Assembly (NCBI GenBank): GCA_024345305.1 | Contig: BRON01000010.1 | Span: 1,364,001 to 1,428,000, forward strand | DNA: 64,000 nucleotides | Origin: Mrakia gelida | Lineage: Eukaryota; Basidiomycota; Tremellomycetes; Cystofilobasidiales; Mrakiaceae | Direction: 5' to 3' | Part shown: positions 46,439-57,425 of the stretch, one piece after another | Numbering within the stretch: position 1 is the stretch's first letter | Layout: each line of letters begins with the position of its first letter | The notes under the pieces: model-generated | What the model was told of the DNA's origin: nothing | The model's database searches: none | Seen by the model: the letters and a program-made list of their open reading frames with translations, nothing else | Translations under genes and position numbers: made by a program

Positions 46439-47191
46439 CAGACGACGAGCGGCTGCTTGCGCGTCGCGTCGAGTCTCGATTCCGTCGACGTCTCCTTTCT
46501 TTTTCTTCTCGACGCTTTATTTGAGTGAGCGATCGGATATGTTATTATGTTTGGCATAATTTGAGGGCAGAAAGGAGCCCGACCAGACTTCTGGGAAGGG
46601 TGCAAGAGGCTCGAGTTAGCAATACTTTCACCAATTCAGGAATATCCCAGCGGTATGCTGTCAGGATTTCCTAACAACCCGTTAACCGTTTCACCATTAA
46701 GACCCTCTTTCTCTCTCTGTACGACGGGGATCGTAGAAATCGGGGCAGAGAAGCGCGCGCAGATGGGTTGAGCAGTTCGCTCTTCGAGCCTAGCTCGAGC
46801 GGCTGTTTCTTTTTGTTTTGCTTTGGGACGAGTAAGATGTTGAAGGGAGGATTTGAACTGCTGCCCGTTTCGTCGGGAAGATGGCGGGAAGGGAGAAAGG
46901 TGGGTCGGTTGAGATCGAAATCGACGACGCGTCGCTTCGACTCTTCGAGTGTGGACTGAGGAAGCAAGACGATGCGAGACACGCTACTCGCCGAGAAAAG
47001 AGTGCAGAGGGTGCAAGAAGCTCTCTTCCTCGCTTCTCCGGTAAGATTTTCAGCCTGCTGAAAACAATTTTCGATCGACTTCGACGCGTCGGATATGCTG
47101 CGTAGCTCAAATGAGCTGGAGGGAAAGGAACTCGCGAGCTCGCCACCTCCTCCCTTCCCTCTCAACCTCCTCCACCTTCCCTGCTGCTGAG
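46439..47191. other. Intergenic, about 750 bases
   Basis: Relatively A/T-rich around 46500-46720 and without coding-like frames. Carries two ACGCGT palindromes (46927, 47081) in the promoter of the ubiquitin-domain gene. No RNA gene could be supported. Confidence 0.5.
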
Positions 47192-50105
47192 ATGCAGCTC
47201 CCCGAAACCCTCTCCGTCTCGGTGTCCTTCACTCTTCCTAAGTCAGAAGAGGATCCCTCTCCTCAAGAGCAAGTGGTCGAGCTCGGAGATGTCGACCTCT
47301 TCGCTTCCTCCTCCCAGATCAGAGACGTCCTCAAAGCTAGCGTCGGTGGGTGTCCTCTCTCTCTTTCTCTAGATCGGTCGTTTGATGCAAGAGTTCTCTC
47401 GAGGCTAGAAGAGCTGACTCTTTCCTTCTGTGATACTTTCAAGGCTCCCCGTTCGCCAGCCTGGAGCTCGGCAAGGGCTACGAGGAGATGGCGAAGGAGC
47501 TCGAGGTGACCGAAGGAGAGAGCGAGTTTGATGGCGATGGGAAGATCAACATGTGAGTCGAGCTTGCTTCAAGTCTTTCTTCTCGAGCTTGCACCTCTGC
47601 AAGCGAATCTGGCGGCTGAGGCTGAGGAGGGAAGGGCAAGGAGGGAAGGGAAGGGAGGGAGGGGAGGACTCAGAAAGGGAGGAGCTCGAGCTGGCCACCT
47701 CCTTCCTTCCCTCTCCAGCGACACCTCCCTTCTTCAATGGCACAACGATCACCTCCGAGCCATCTCAGACTCCCGAGCACCACCTACTCCGAAAGTCTCA
47801 CACTACTCCGACAGCAGCTTCCGTTTCTGCCCTGTCGTGATCTCTCCTCAACGAACGATTCGAGTCTCCTCCGACGTCGACGACGAGTCTGAGCTTCCCC
47901 CAGGCCTGGGTGGGTTTCCGTTGGTCCAGATCACCGGAGAGGAAAAGAAGCTTCCCAAGAGTGTGAAGGACGCTGGAGGATTCATGATGATGAGTCGTCC
48001 AACAAGCGAGCGGGCGAACGAAGTTGGGACGGGAACGAGAACGCTTTTTCACTCGCTAAACCTGACTCTACCTCTTGTCTCTATATCGCAGCCGATGTAC
48101 CAGAACGAGGCTATGTGGTTGAGCTTCAGTGCCCTCCAAGAGGCCCCGTATGCTCTCAAAATCTCCGTCGGAAGCGGCAAGTGAGTTGCTGGCCCAGTCC
48201 TCGTCCTGATCCATTCCCTTCGCGTCGAAGCTGAATTCAGCTATTTCTTCGGCCCAGCGCTCTCACTGGGATACCAAGATACGAGGATTCGAGCTCTGAG
48301 ATCCAAGACTGGGTCACTGAGAAGCAGCCTTGGCTTGATGGCGTCGCGACTGAGCCCAACGTCGTTCGACGTGAGTCCCGTTTCGAATCGGCTTTGATCT
48401 TCCTTCCCTGAACCGTTATGTTTCGTCTTTGGCAGAGTTCGTTGCCGTTCCTATCGACTCCGCTCTGTCCATCGAGAAGCAGATCACGGGCGTTGACTCC
48501 AGCGGAGGACTTCAGGTCCGTCCTCCTCGTGCTCGAATCGCTCCTCGCGTTGTCTGCTGGCTGATTCTTTCTTCTCTCTCTCTATCCAGTTCGACCTCTT
48601 CAATCTTCTCAGCACTGCAGACGTCAAGTTCCCCGAATACCGAGAAGGAGCAAACGTGAGGACTCCTCGAGAGCTGGGACTCAAGGTTGGCGACTCGATT
48701 TCGATGCGACTGTTCGTCTCTTTCCCTTCTTCTCTCTTGCTTTCATTATTTTCGAGGCTGACTTTTCCCTCCTTCGATTAGGCCTGCCCACCCGGATCCG
48801 AACTTCAAGTCCCTCTCGCTCTTCAGTTCCTACGCTCGCAACGGCAAGATCGCTTTCGTCGCGACGCCAGGTCGAAGGATGCAGAGTTCGTATCTTTCAC
48901 CGGTCTAACTGGCCCCAGGCCCCTGACAAGGTTGCTTTCTACTTTCACAACAGTCTTCATGAAAACTCTCACGGGAAGCACAGCTACTTTCGAAGTGAGT
49001 CAATCTCAATCGAATCAACATCCCGTCTCTCGTTCCTCACACTCACCTGCGACTGCCGTCTTCGCAGGTTCTACCCTCCGACACCATCGGTACGATCAAG
49101 CAAATGGTAACCCTCAAGCTTGAAATCCCCGCGAATCAGCAACGTCTCATCCATGGTGGTGCTCAGATCGAGGACGGACGAACCCTGTCTCGTTCGTTCC
49201 CTCTCCTCTCTCCTCTCTCCCTTCTCCCTTCGCCCCGTTTTCCGCCCCTGACTCTTATCTCCCCTGACTCTTATCTTCTCGCCGCGCTGAAACCTCAGAC
49301 TACAAGATCGGTCCCGGGTCAATGCTTCATCTCGTCCTGAGACTTCGAGGGGGAGGAGGTGCCCAGGTTCCACAGATGTCGTGAGTCGCCCTTCGCGTTT
49401 CAAGCTCGCGCGACTTCTTCTTCGCGTTTCGTTGTGCTGAGCTGCTCATCGTTTCCTCCTTCATCTAGGCTCGGAGTCGGAGGAAAGATCACTCAGAGAG
49501 TCTACGCCGACGAGAGAGATCCGAGACTGTACGACTCGAAGGGAACGAGGATCCATCTTCACGTCTTCAACTCGACGCTCTGGGAGCTCTACACCGGAAC
49601 GGAGGCTCCCGAGAGTCCGATAACGGCTGAGACATACGAGGAGTATGGGGTGAGTCCTCTCCTGTGCTTCTCTCGTCGATCTATCAACCCAAACGAGACT
49701 GACGCGTCTCGTCTCTTTCTTTCCTTTTCCTTGCCTCGTCTCTTCAGTTCGAGTACTACCACCTCTGTGAGTCTCATCATCACTCCTAACTACTCAGTTC
49801 CTCCCCTTCCCTCACACCGCTTCCTCTCTCTCTCTTCTGCCACAGACGACGTCCCAGCCCTTCGACGATCCAAAAGGAAGTCTCACGTCCTCGAAGACCT
49901 CGTTCCCGTCCCGAACGACGTCGGTTCCTCCTTCACGCCCTCGAAGGATCAGCAGGTCATCGGACTTCAGCTTCAGGATGTCCTCGAGAGGGATCGATAC
50001 TTCGTTCCTCCTCCCTCGAAGAAGGTCAAGAAGGAGGAGGTCGTCGAGGAGGATTGGAAGGTGAAGAAGGAGAAAGAGGAGGTCGAGCTTGAGACGAAGC
50101 TCTGA
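47192..50105 (+). CDS. Multidomain protein with embedded ubiquitin domain
   Basis: About a dozen exons. N-terminal region: TIRVSSDVDDESELPPGLGG, then PMYQNEAMWLSFSALQEAPY and KQPWLDGVATEPNVVRQF, the landmarks of a widespread fungal domain of unknown role. Next comes MQIFMKTLTGSTATF, SDTIGTIKQM, IPANQQRLIHGGAQIEDGRT and LSDYKIGPGSMLHLVLRLRG-G, a nearly complete ubiquitin of 76 residues with Leu8, Ile44 and Val70 kept. A C-terminal domain follows (GGKITQRVYADERDP, HVFNSTLWELYTGTEAPESP, YYHLYDDVPAL) and a Lys/Glu tail. Relative to ubiquitin, Lys48 is Ala and Lys63 is Pro; Lys6, 27 and 33 remain. The diglycine is internal. One intron (about 47990-48091) has a non-GT start. Stop at 50103-50105. 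Role unknown; ubiquitin signalling is inferred. Confidence 0.8.
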
Positions 50106-50471
50106 GGTTGAGGTGCTTGGCCGTTGTTTGCTTTGTTTCGGATTCCTAGTAGTAACGACCCTTGACGATGTGATTCTCGTTCTTCTCTTCGCCTTTTCGC
50201 AGGGGGGGAAGGGACTGGTTCGTCGCGTCGTCGAAGCTCATCAATCTTGCCTCCTCTGCTCTCCCAACTCCCACCTTCGAAGTCCCAACACCCGTCCCAC
50301 ACCGATGTCCTCTTCAAAACCGATTGCACTACGAGTTGAAGGGAAGTGTGGCGATGGTGCTGAGGAAAAAAGAGGAAAGGAAGGAGAAGGTCAGGACGGG
50401 CGCGACGCGACGAGGAGGATCGACGAGACCAGAACATTGACAGCGAGGAGGGAACGAGAGGAGGCTTACGA
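50106..50471. other. Intergenic, convergent genes
   Basis: 3' ends of the ubiquitin-domain gene and the F-box paralogue. No gene seen. Confidence 0.6.
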
Positions 50472-51521
50472 TTAGGTTGTGACCGTATCGTTAGAAGCAC
50501 TGATCAGAGAAAGAAGCAGGGGTCGGCCTCGATAACGACGAGGGAGAGGAAGAACGAAGAGACGCGACTCACGTTTCGTTGGACGACTTGACGAGGACGG
50601 TGATTCGGGGGAGGAGGAGCGAACCGACAAGACTCTTGAGGAGTGCTTCACTCTCCTTTCGGGTACTGACAAGGATAGAAATCCTCTCGATGGAGCCTGT
50701 CTCTCCATCCTCGACGATCAGGTCATCCCGAAGCCAGTTCACGGAACGGTCCCAGGACGACCCTGAGATATCATATATGACCTGCAGTCCAGCCAGGGAG
50801 GGCTGCATGAGTCCCGATTCGCACAGGTTATCCCCCAAGAAGGAGTCCACGAGGACGACTCGTCGAAGACACGTCCAGGAGAAGACGCTGACCGAGAGGC
50901 TGGAGATCCAGTCTCCGACGACTCCGTTGAGCTGCAATTCGACCGGGTTGAAGTAGGGATGTATACGGGTCGTTGAGTGGTCTTCGGGAAGAAAGACGTT
51001 GAAGGAGTGGAGGGAGAGGCGACCAGGAGTGGACGAGGAAGGGAGGTGAAGACGATGCGGAACCAGGCTGATCCCCTTGACTCTTTCGTCGGCGAGGGAG
51101 TTGAAGGGACGCTTCTCGACGTCGACGTAGGTGATTGAGTGAACGAGGGATAGATCGAGCCATGGTTCGAGCTCTGGGTGTCTCTTCTTGGCCTGGAAAG
51201 GAAGGAGGATGGAGGGAGGGAGGGCGAAGGGTCATCTCGAGTCGGTTGGATGGTATCTCTCTCCTCCTTCCGCCTCGTCGAGCTCGCTCTTGTATACAGA
51301 GTGGATATGGAAGGAAGACTCACGACTATGGCGAGGAACTTGATCAAGCCCCGAGGTCCTTCGAATTCGATGTGTCGATAAAGGAGGGGGGAGGAGAGCT
51401 CGAGGAAGGCGAGGGAGAGGGAGGACGTCTTTGCGAGCGTAGGTTGATCGCAGAACTTGAGGATCTCCTTTTTAACCTCGGTCGGGAGGAAAGGGAGAGG
51501 AGGGGAAGGAGAAGAGGTCAT
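50472..51521 (-). CDS. F-box-like protein, paralogue 3 of 3
   Basis: Three exons (51324-51521, 50573-51192, 50472-50499) sum to 846 bases, 281 residues. The start reads SPSPPLPFLPTEVKKEILKF, followed by LSLAFLELSSPLLYRHIEF. Exon 2 starts KKRHPELEPWLDLSLVHSIT and ends LVGSLLLPRITVLVKSSNET. Exon 3 is only 28 bases. It is the closest relative of the gene at 23.5 kb and, like it, stands head to head with an F-box/XPA-like gene. All splice signals are canonical. Probably an SCF substrate receptor; target unknown. Confidence 0.8.
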
Positions 51522-51672
51522 GGTTCGGAGTTTCGAGGTTTCGAGGTTGTTGTGGACGAGGGGAAGGAAGGGAAGGAGGAAGCGTCGAGCTCACCAAAAA
51601 CGAGCTCGTCGAGCTGATCCTCCTTCTTGCTGCCAACGCTCGCCAGCTCTTTCACTTCCCCTTTCTCCGATC
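51522..51672. promoter_or_regulatory. Bidirectional promoter of F-box + F-box/XPA-like pair
   Basis: 151 bases between divergent ATGs. The core at 51587-51606 (GAGCTCACCAAAAACGAGCT) matches 23423-23441 in the other pair except for one A. Flanking leader sequence on both sides is also similar. See the promoter at 23359-23496. Confidence 0.7.
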
Positions 51673-53802
51673 ATGTCGAGCTATTCCTCCTCCAACGGAT
51701 CAACTCCACCTCCACCTTCGACTCTTCCAGCTTCAGAGCGGCGATCCAAGAGGACTAGGACGACGACCAAACCTCCTCCTCCTCCCACCTTCGATACCGA
51801 CGACGAGGACGAGGACGACCAAGAAGGCAGCGACGACGATGTGTACATAGAGGAGCACGTGGATAAGAAGCCTAGGAGGCCTCTAGGGAAGAAGGGTGCC
51901 GTCAGTCTGCCTACGAAGGAGGAGAAAGCAGCAAACCTGCCTCGATTTCCTCCGGAGATTCTCGACATGTGAGCTTCGATTTCCTTCCTACCTCCTTTCG
52001 GTCTCTACCGTTGACCCATGAGCTAACATTGTGTCGGTGGCTTCTTCAGGATCATCTCTATCGACTCGGACCTCGATGTGAGTATCGATGGTAGCGAGGG
52101 GAGTGGCAAGACGAGCTCGACGAAGGGAGACGAGGGCTGAATGAAGGAACGACGACCGAGGAGAGCTCACCTCCTTTCTTCTTGCTTCTTTTGGGCTACC
52201 TCGTTTGGATTCGACTCGGATCAGCTTCGAGACCATGTCGCCCTCGCTGGAACCTGCCGTTTCTTCAGGACTTGCTACAGAGACGGTGAGTTTCTTCGCG
52301 CTTTGAGCACCCCTCGTCGCTCGTCTCAACTTCAAGCTGACGACCTCGTCTTCCTTCGCCTTCTTTAGTTGTGTTTCAGGTTAGTATCTGCAGTCGTACT
52401 TTTCTACCTAAGATATTGCGCTTCAGCAGAAGTCCGAATTGACTTGCAGCTGATATCCTCGCCCTTCTTCGCCTACGGATCATCAGGTCCTCCTTCAAGC
52501 TGCCTTTCCCAAAGTCAATCGCTTCTGCGACCAGATCCTCGTCTCGAGGGACGGGGAGCTGATACCTCATGTCTCCCCCTCCTTCAGTACTGATCCTCGT
52601 CGTGGTCCCTTCTCACGTGGATACAACGCTGGGCGCCGAATCTTCTCCTCAGGACGCTCGCTCGTCGGCGCTGGAGGTTGGGACGGCTGGGGACTTTCTC
52701 GACTCGAGTTCGAAGCCAACATCGAGGAAGCGAACAAGCAGAAGGCCGAACTCGAAGAGGCGCTTCGGCAGCACTGGGATGAACGACCGATCGATACGAC
52801 GGAGGATCCAGATCGCTGGGCAAGCACGCTCGCTGGATGGCCCGTCGGTCGCGTCGATGGACTCTCGGAGGAAGCCTTACAGCTCGAGAAAGAGTCTCAC
52901 TTCAAGGACACGATGGACAGTCGGAGGAGATTTCGGGGTTACAGAAGGGATCGTCTTCAACTGGTACACGAGTGAGATCAACATCCTTCTTTGTCAGCGA
53001 CCCACGTCGACGCGTTCTGACCCTTTCGTTTCTTTTCCTCTTCATAGCCTCGGTCCAGATCTCATCGATCCCGAATATCGCTTCTCTCACCTCCGGCCTT
53101 CAAAGTCCGACCTCGAGCGTCGCGATCCTTGGCCCAGCTCTTGGAGACAGAGGGCTTGCTTGGTCGTCTTGAACCCGACCATCGACAGAGCTGTGAGTTT
53201 ATTGCGTCCTCGCGTCGTCGATCCTGGATAGAAATGCCTGGCTGACGCTCTCTTTCCCCCTTTAACTATTTATCTACTCTTCAGTCTGCAAAGAAGCAGT
53301 ATGGACTCACCGACCGAGACCTGAAAGGTCTGAAGCAAAAGCTGAACCTCGTGCGTCCTTCCGTTCTTCCCTCCTCCTTCGCGAGCTTCGCCGAACTGAT
53401 CTTCCTCTTGTCCGCTCGTCTTGATTCAGGGCGGACGCAACTACATATACTACTACACCGCAGCTGTGGAAGCTCTCGCGATTTGCCTTCGATCACCCAG
53501 TCCGGAAGAGACAGCGTACCTGTGAGTCTTTCGCTTCGCTTCAAGGGACGACGCGTCGTTTGGTTCCCTTCTTTGCTTTGCTTCTGCCGTTCCTGGAAAG
53601 CTGACCTCGAGAAATCGACCTCCCTCTCTCACGATTATTTTCACCTCACAGTGCCAAACTCAAAGCTACAAGGGAGAAAGCTGAAGCTACCCGAAATCGG
53701 AAAGGAATGTTCGTCGACCCTTTTCTCTCTCTCACTCTCTCTCTCGAACTGAGATCTATCGAACCTTGGTCCCTTTATCCTAGATTCACCGCCAAGAAGT
53801 AA
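51673..53802 (+). CDS. F-box/XPA-C-like protein, intact copy
   Basis: Ten exons sum to 1,260 bases, 419 residues. The first 70 residues are Ser/Pro/Asp-rich with basic stretches. The F-box-like part is LPRFPPEILDMIISIDSDLD then LRDHVALAGTCRFFRTCYRD. An 11-nt microexon (52369-52379) encodes VVFQ across its borders. Then VLLQAAFPKVNRFCDQILV, RRIFSSGRSLVGAGGWDGWG, DPWPSSW, SAKKQYGLTDRDLKGLKQ, YYYTAAVEALAICLRS and KLKATREKAEATRNRKG. The last block resembles the XPA C-terminal domain (AK..Y.L.D.DL..L, Y...VE.LA, basic helix); that link is inference. It may be a DNA-binding substrate receptor of an SCF complex. The copies at 0-1.2 kb and 21.2-23.4 kb share the plan; this one has no in-frame stop. 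Confidence 0.8.
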
Positions 53803-54501
53803 CTTCCATTTCTCTCTCAGCTCGAGACGGCGACGGGACGACGACGACTCTTCGACTCGACGTCGACATCGACATCGACGACGGACGGAGGACTCGTCTC
53901 GTAGGGAGGCTCGGCGGGTGGTCAGATAGAGTATGATGGAGTCGAGGGATGGTTTTAGGGTGAGGTGTAGACGGAGAAGAAGGAACGGGGTGGTCGCGTC
54001 GATTTTTGCTCTCGCGTCTCGGTTTCGTTTCGCTCGTTTTCGCTTTCTTCTCTCTCCCTTCCCCCCTCTCAATCTTAACTCTCTCAACTCTCTCCTTTGT
54101 CCCCCAACCTCGCTACACAACCCGAAAGTGAAGCAGAACTCCTGATCCCAGCGTCCTTCGTAACCGAGATCAAGAACGCGAGCTCGAGCTCGACGCGTCT
54201 ACCCTCTCGCTCTCGCCACGTCTTCGACTCGAACGAGAGCGATAGATAGATATCAAGCAAGAAAATCAAAAGCGAGGGGTAGTGTGGGAGGGTAGTGATG
54301 CAAACATCTATAAACGTGAGTGGGTGGGCACACGAGCGAGAGAATCGAAACGAAGGAGAGAGCGCGGGCGAGAGTGAGTGAGAGAGGGAGGGGAAGAAAA
54401 ATGCAAGAGAGGGAAAAGGAAAGTCAAGAAATACAGCAAAGGAACGAAACCAAACCAACCAAATCAAAGAACGAACGAAACGAGTGGTGTTCTTGGGGTT
54501 T
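53803..54501. other. Intergenic, convergent genes
   Basis: 3' regions of the F-box/XPA-like gene and the glycosyltransferase. Has GTC/GAC-rich sequence at 53820-53900 and GA-rich sequence at 54340-54440. No gene. Confidence 0.6.
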
Positions 54502-56619
54502 TCAATTCGGCTTAAACTTCCTCCCCTCATCCCCCAACTCCCTCCACTTCTTCCACCAATCCACATCCTCGACCATCTTCCTAACCCTCTCCTTGACCTC
54601 GTCCTGGTGCATCCGAGGAAGGACGTAGCGGTCGATGGGGGAGACGAGCGCGGCTTGGACGGCTGCTGTGAGGCCTTCTTCGTCGTGTTGGTGCTGTGAG
54701 CGAGCGAAGCGAGCGAGGGAAGGGGGATGGTTAGCTAACGAAAGAGAGAGAGAGAGAGAGAAAGGGGAAAGAGATGAAGAGAACGACGCACAACATGATA
54801 AACGTAAGGCGGGGAAAGCTCATGAAGACCGTTGTGCTGAGAGAGCCAGGTATCCCTGTTGTCCGGATCGTCTCGGTTCCAGTCTCGGATGGGGTTGATG
54901 AACGGCACGGCTAGGCAGAGGGCTGGAGCGAAGGACAAAGCGAAAGGGCGAGGGTCAGCTTCGCTTCGACAAACGCGTTTCGATCACGACGCGTCGAAAG
55001 CCAAAACGAACCTTCGTAAGGTCTGCCCAACGAAACCAAACGCATCTCTCGTCAGTTCAGAATCCTCTTCAAGAAGAAGGTAGAGGTGCGGGTAGAGTCG
55101 CACTCACGTAGGACTAATAACCGGATTCCCCATCCCAATCAACACCTTACTCTTCGCCATCTCCCTCACGAACGCCTCCCTATCGAGCCTTCCCAAGTTG
55201 GTGACTCCCTCGACGGTCGAAGCCTGTCCGTGGGGGTTTCCTCGGTCGACCCATCCTCCTACGAAGGTCGCGTCGAGCAGGGCGGAGATCTTGGGGAAGG
55301 AGGTGAGGGACCAGGTGCTGCGAAAGAGTGATCGAAAACGAGGGAGAAGGGGAGGAGAGGGAGAGGTGAGATCAGCCGAGACGAGGGTGGGTAGATCTCC
55401 TTCTTCGAGGGTCGAAGGTCGGAGGGAGACTTTTGGGGGGTGCGAGATGGGACGTACGTTTCCGAGGAAGTGAAGTAGTTGTGGTACTGAAGGAAGCGAA
55501 GGAGGGAAGGGTGAATGTGAGCTCGCGAGCTCGAAGGAAGGAAGGAGAGAAATGAGCTTGAGCTTCGCCTCGTTCGTCGTTTGCTCACCTTCGCCAGGAT
55601 ATACGCTCTATTCTCCCTTTCCTCGAACGGCACGATAGGTATGCTCAAGCAGGCATCCTCGATCGAGTACCCGAGGTACCTCGCGTCCGATCCTAGAGCT
55701 CCAGCTTCGTGGTAGGGTTCCGGCGAGAGCGTCCAGGACGTTCCGAGTGGGTGGCCCGGGTTGGGGAAGAAGTACATGGCCATGATCTGGTGCCGAACCA
55801 AAACGCGAAGAAAAGGGTTGTGGGTCAGCTCTTCCTTTCCCCCTCGAGAGAGAAGGGTAGTAGAGTCGGAGAAAAAGGAGTATATGCGCGTGGGGACTGA
55901 CCTTCCAAACCGGAATCCCTCTCGTATTCCTCTCACTCTCCAAACACCCTCCCAACCTCCCCTTCCTCGAACTCTCCACACACCTCTCCATCTCATCCCT
56001 CGTCTTGATCACCAACACCACCGCCCCACTCAACCCAGCATACAACTCGTTCGTCTCGTTACTACTCTCACTAACCAAGACCGTGTAACCCAGATCATCG
56101 AACCCTTTGAGAACACTCTTCGCCCAAATATGCTCCCCGTCGTTCATCCCGTACAGCGCCCATCGAAAGTAATCCGCTTCGAGGATAACAACTTTCCCCC
56201 TCGGTGTAGTCTCGCATATACGAGAGGGGTCCATCACGCATTCGAGGAGGAGTTGGAGGGAGAGGACGGAGCGAGCTTTGCCTGCGTGAAGAGGGGAGGG
56301 ATAACCTTCTACGGCGAGGGCTTGGAGGGCGTGTTTTTGGTCTGGAGTGAGGTAGGAGATGGAGGGGTGGCGGGGAGGAGGGAGGTGTGGGCCGTAGGGT
56401 ATTGGGGGGAGGAGAGTCCAGGCGGGAGTGGGAGTACGGAGGAGGGAGAGGGAGGAGTGGATCGAGTGACGGAGGGAGTAGAGAGCTGCTAACAGGCAGA
56501 GCGAGAGGTAGAGGAGGAAGTAGCAGCTGAGACGCGAGGAAGGGTTGAAGAGTCAGCATGAGAGTAAGAAGAGAGCTGTAGAAATGGGCTAACCTGAGCT
56601 GTCGTTGATTCCGAACCAT
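54502..56619 (-). CDS. GT18-like glycosyltransferase (N-acetylglucosaminyltransferase family)
   Basis: Type II membrane protein. The start MVRNQRQLS is joined by an intron to the signal anchor SCYFLLYLSLCLLAALYSLR, followed by a Pro/Ser stem. The catalytic region reads GKVVILEADYFRWALYGMND, then MAMYFFPNPGHPLGTSWTLS, PKISALLDATFVGGW, VREMAKSKVLIGMGNPVISP, then PYEALCLAVPFINPIRDWNR and NGLHELSPPYVYHV. GIG.P..SPTPYEA...GVPFINP and HNGL...PPYVY are typical of the GT18 family (alpha-1,6-mannosylglycoprotein GlcNAc-transferase, MGAT5-like), common in basidiomycetes. An 11-nt microexon (55012-55022) encodes the PYE of the nucleotide-sugar motif. The C-terminus is hydrophilic and ends KFKPN. Golgi location is inferred; acceptor unknown. 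Confidence 0.8.
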
Positions 56620-57425
56620 GCTAAAGAAGAGGGAAGGGAAGGAGAGTCGCGAGCTTCGTTCGTTTCGTGTCTTGTTCGGTTGCCTTCCTCCTGGGTGGGT
56701 TGAACGAGTGTCGAGAGTTAAAGTCGAAGGAGAGTAGAGTAGAGGAAGTGGTGGTCGTCGAAGGTCCTACGCGTCCATCCAAAGAAAGGGAAGAAGGGAA
56801 GGAAGGGACGAGGTGATGGCTGTTTGCGAGAGAAAGAAAGTGAGGCCACTGCCGAAGAAGGGGAGATTCAGCGCTCTAGCTCGGAACCTAATCTTCTTGC
56901 GTGAAAAGTATACACGATAGCAGGCTCATGGATCGATCAGGGCAAAAGAGAGAGAGGCAGTGAGAGAATTTTCACGCTGCGAGAAGGGAGCGACCAACCG
57001 AAGGGAAAGATCTCACCTCGCTCGTCGCAGTCTCTCTGTTCACGTCGACGAAGGTCACCTTCCGAAACACTCTTCCCGCAAAGGAAAAACCTGCTTTGAA
57101 ACCCAGCACGAGCCTGCCTGCTAAAAGTCCTCACTTCCGACTCCTACATAGTTCTTTCCCGTCCCGCTCAACGTTTGCGCTCGTCGAACGCGAGGCGATT
57201 CATCCGAGACTTCCCTCCTCTCCGAGCCGAGCTCACGCCTCTCCCGTTTGCTCTTTCTCGACGACGACGCGACGCTCCGAGATAAGAGAGAGAAATCCAG
57301 ATCTGTTATACGACACAAAGTTAACAACTATCGAAATTGGAGAGAGGAGGAGGAGGAGGGGAAAGAAAAGAAAAGAGAGGAGAGAGAGTTCCGCGTCGGC
57401 CGTTCGTTCGTTGAGTTCGGTTCGT
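56620..57425. other. Intergenic, about 800 bases
   Basis: Promoter of the glycosyltransferase (minus) and 3' region of NOT3/5. One TACGCGTC near 56770. No coding-like frame, no RNA gene recognised. Confidence 0.5.

Noticed and set aside
46830..46870. GGATTTGAACT resembling a reversed tRNA T-loop
   Set aside because: The flanking bases do not form a T-stem, and no D-arm, anticodon arm or acceptor stem can be built.
57233..57425. Extension of NOT3/5 past the RYL motif by an open frame
   Set aside because: A GTTCGT donor after the TAT CTC TC and an acceptor before GGAGGACGCGTAG give the usual family ending (RYLSEDA).
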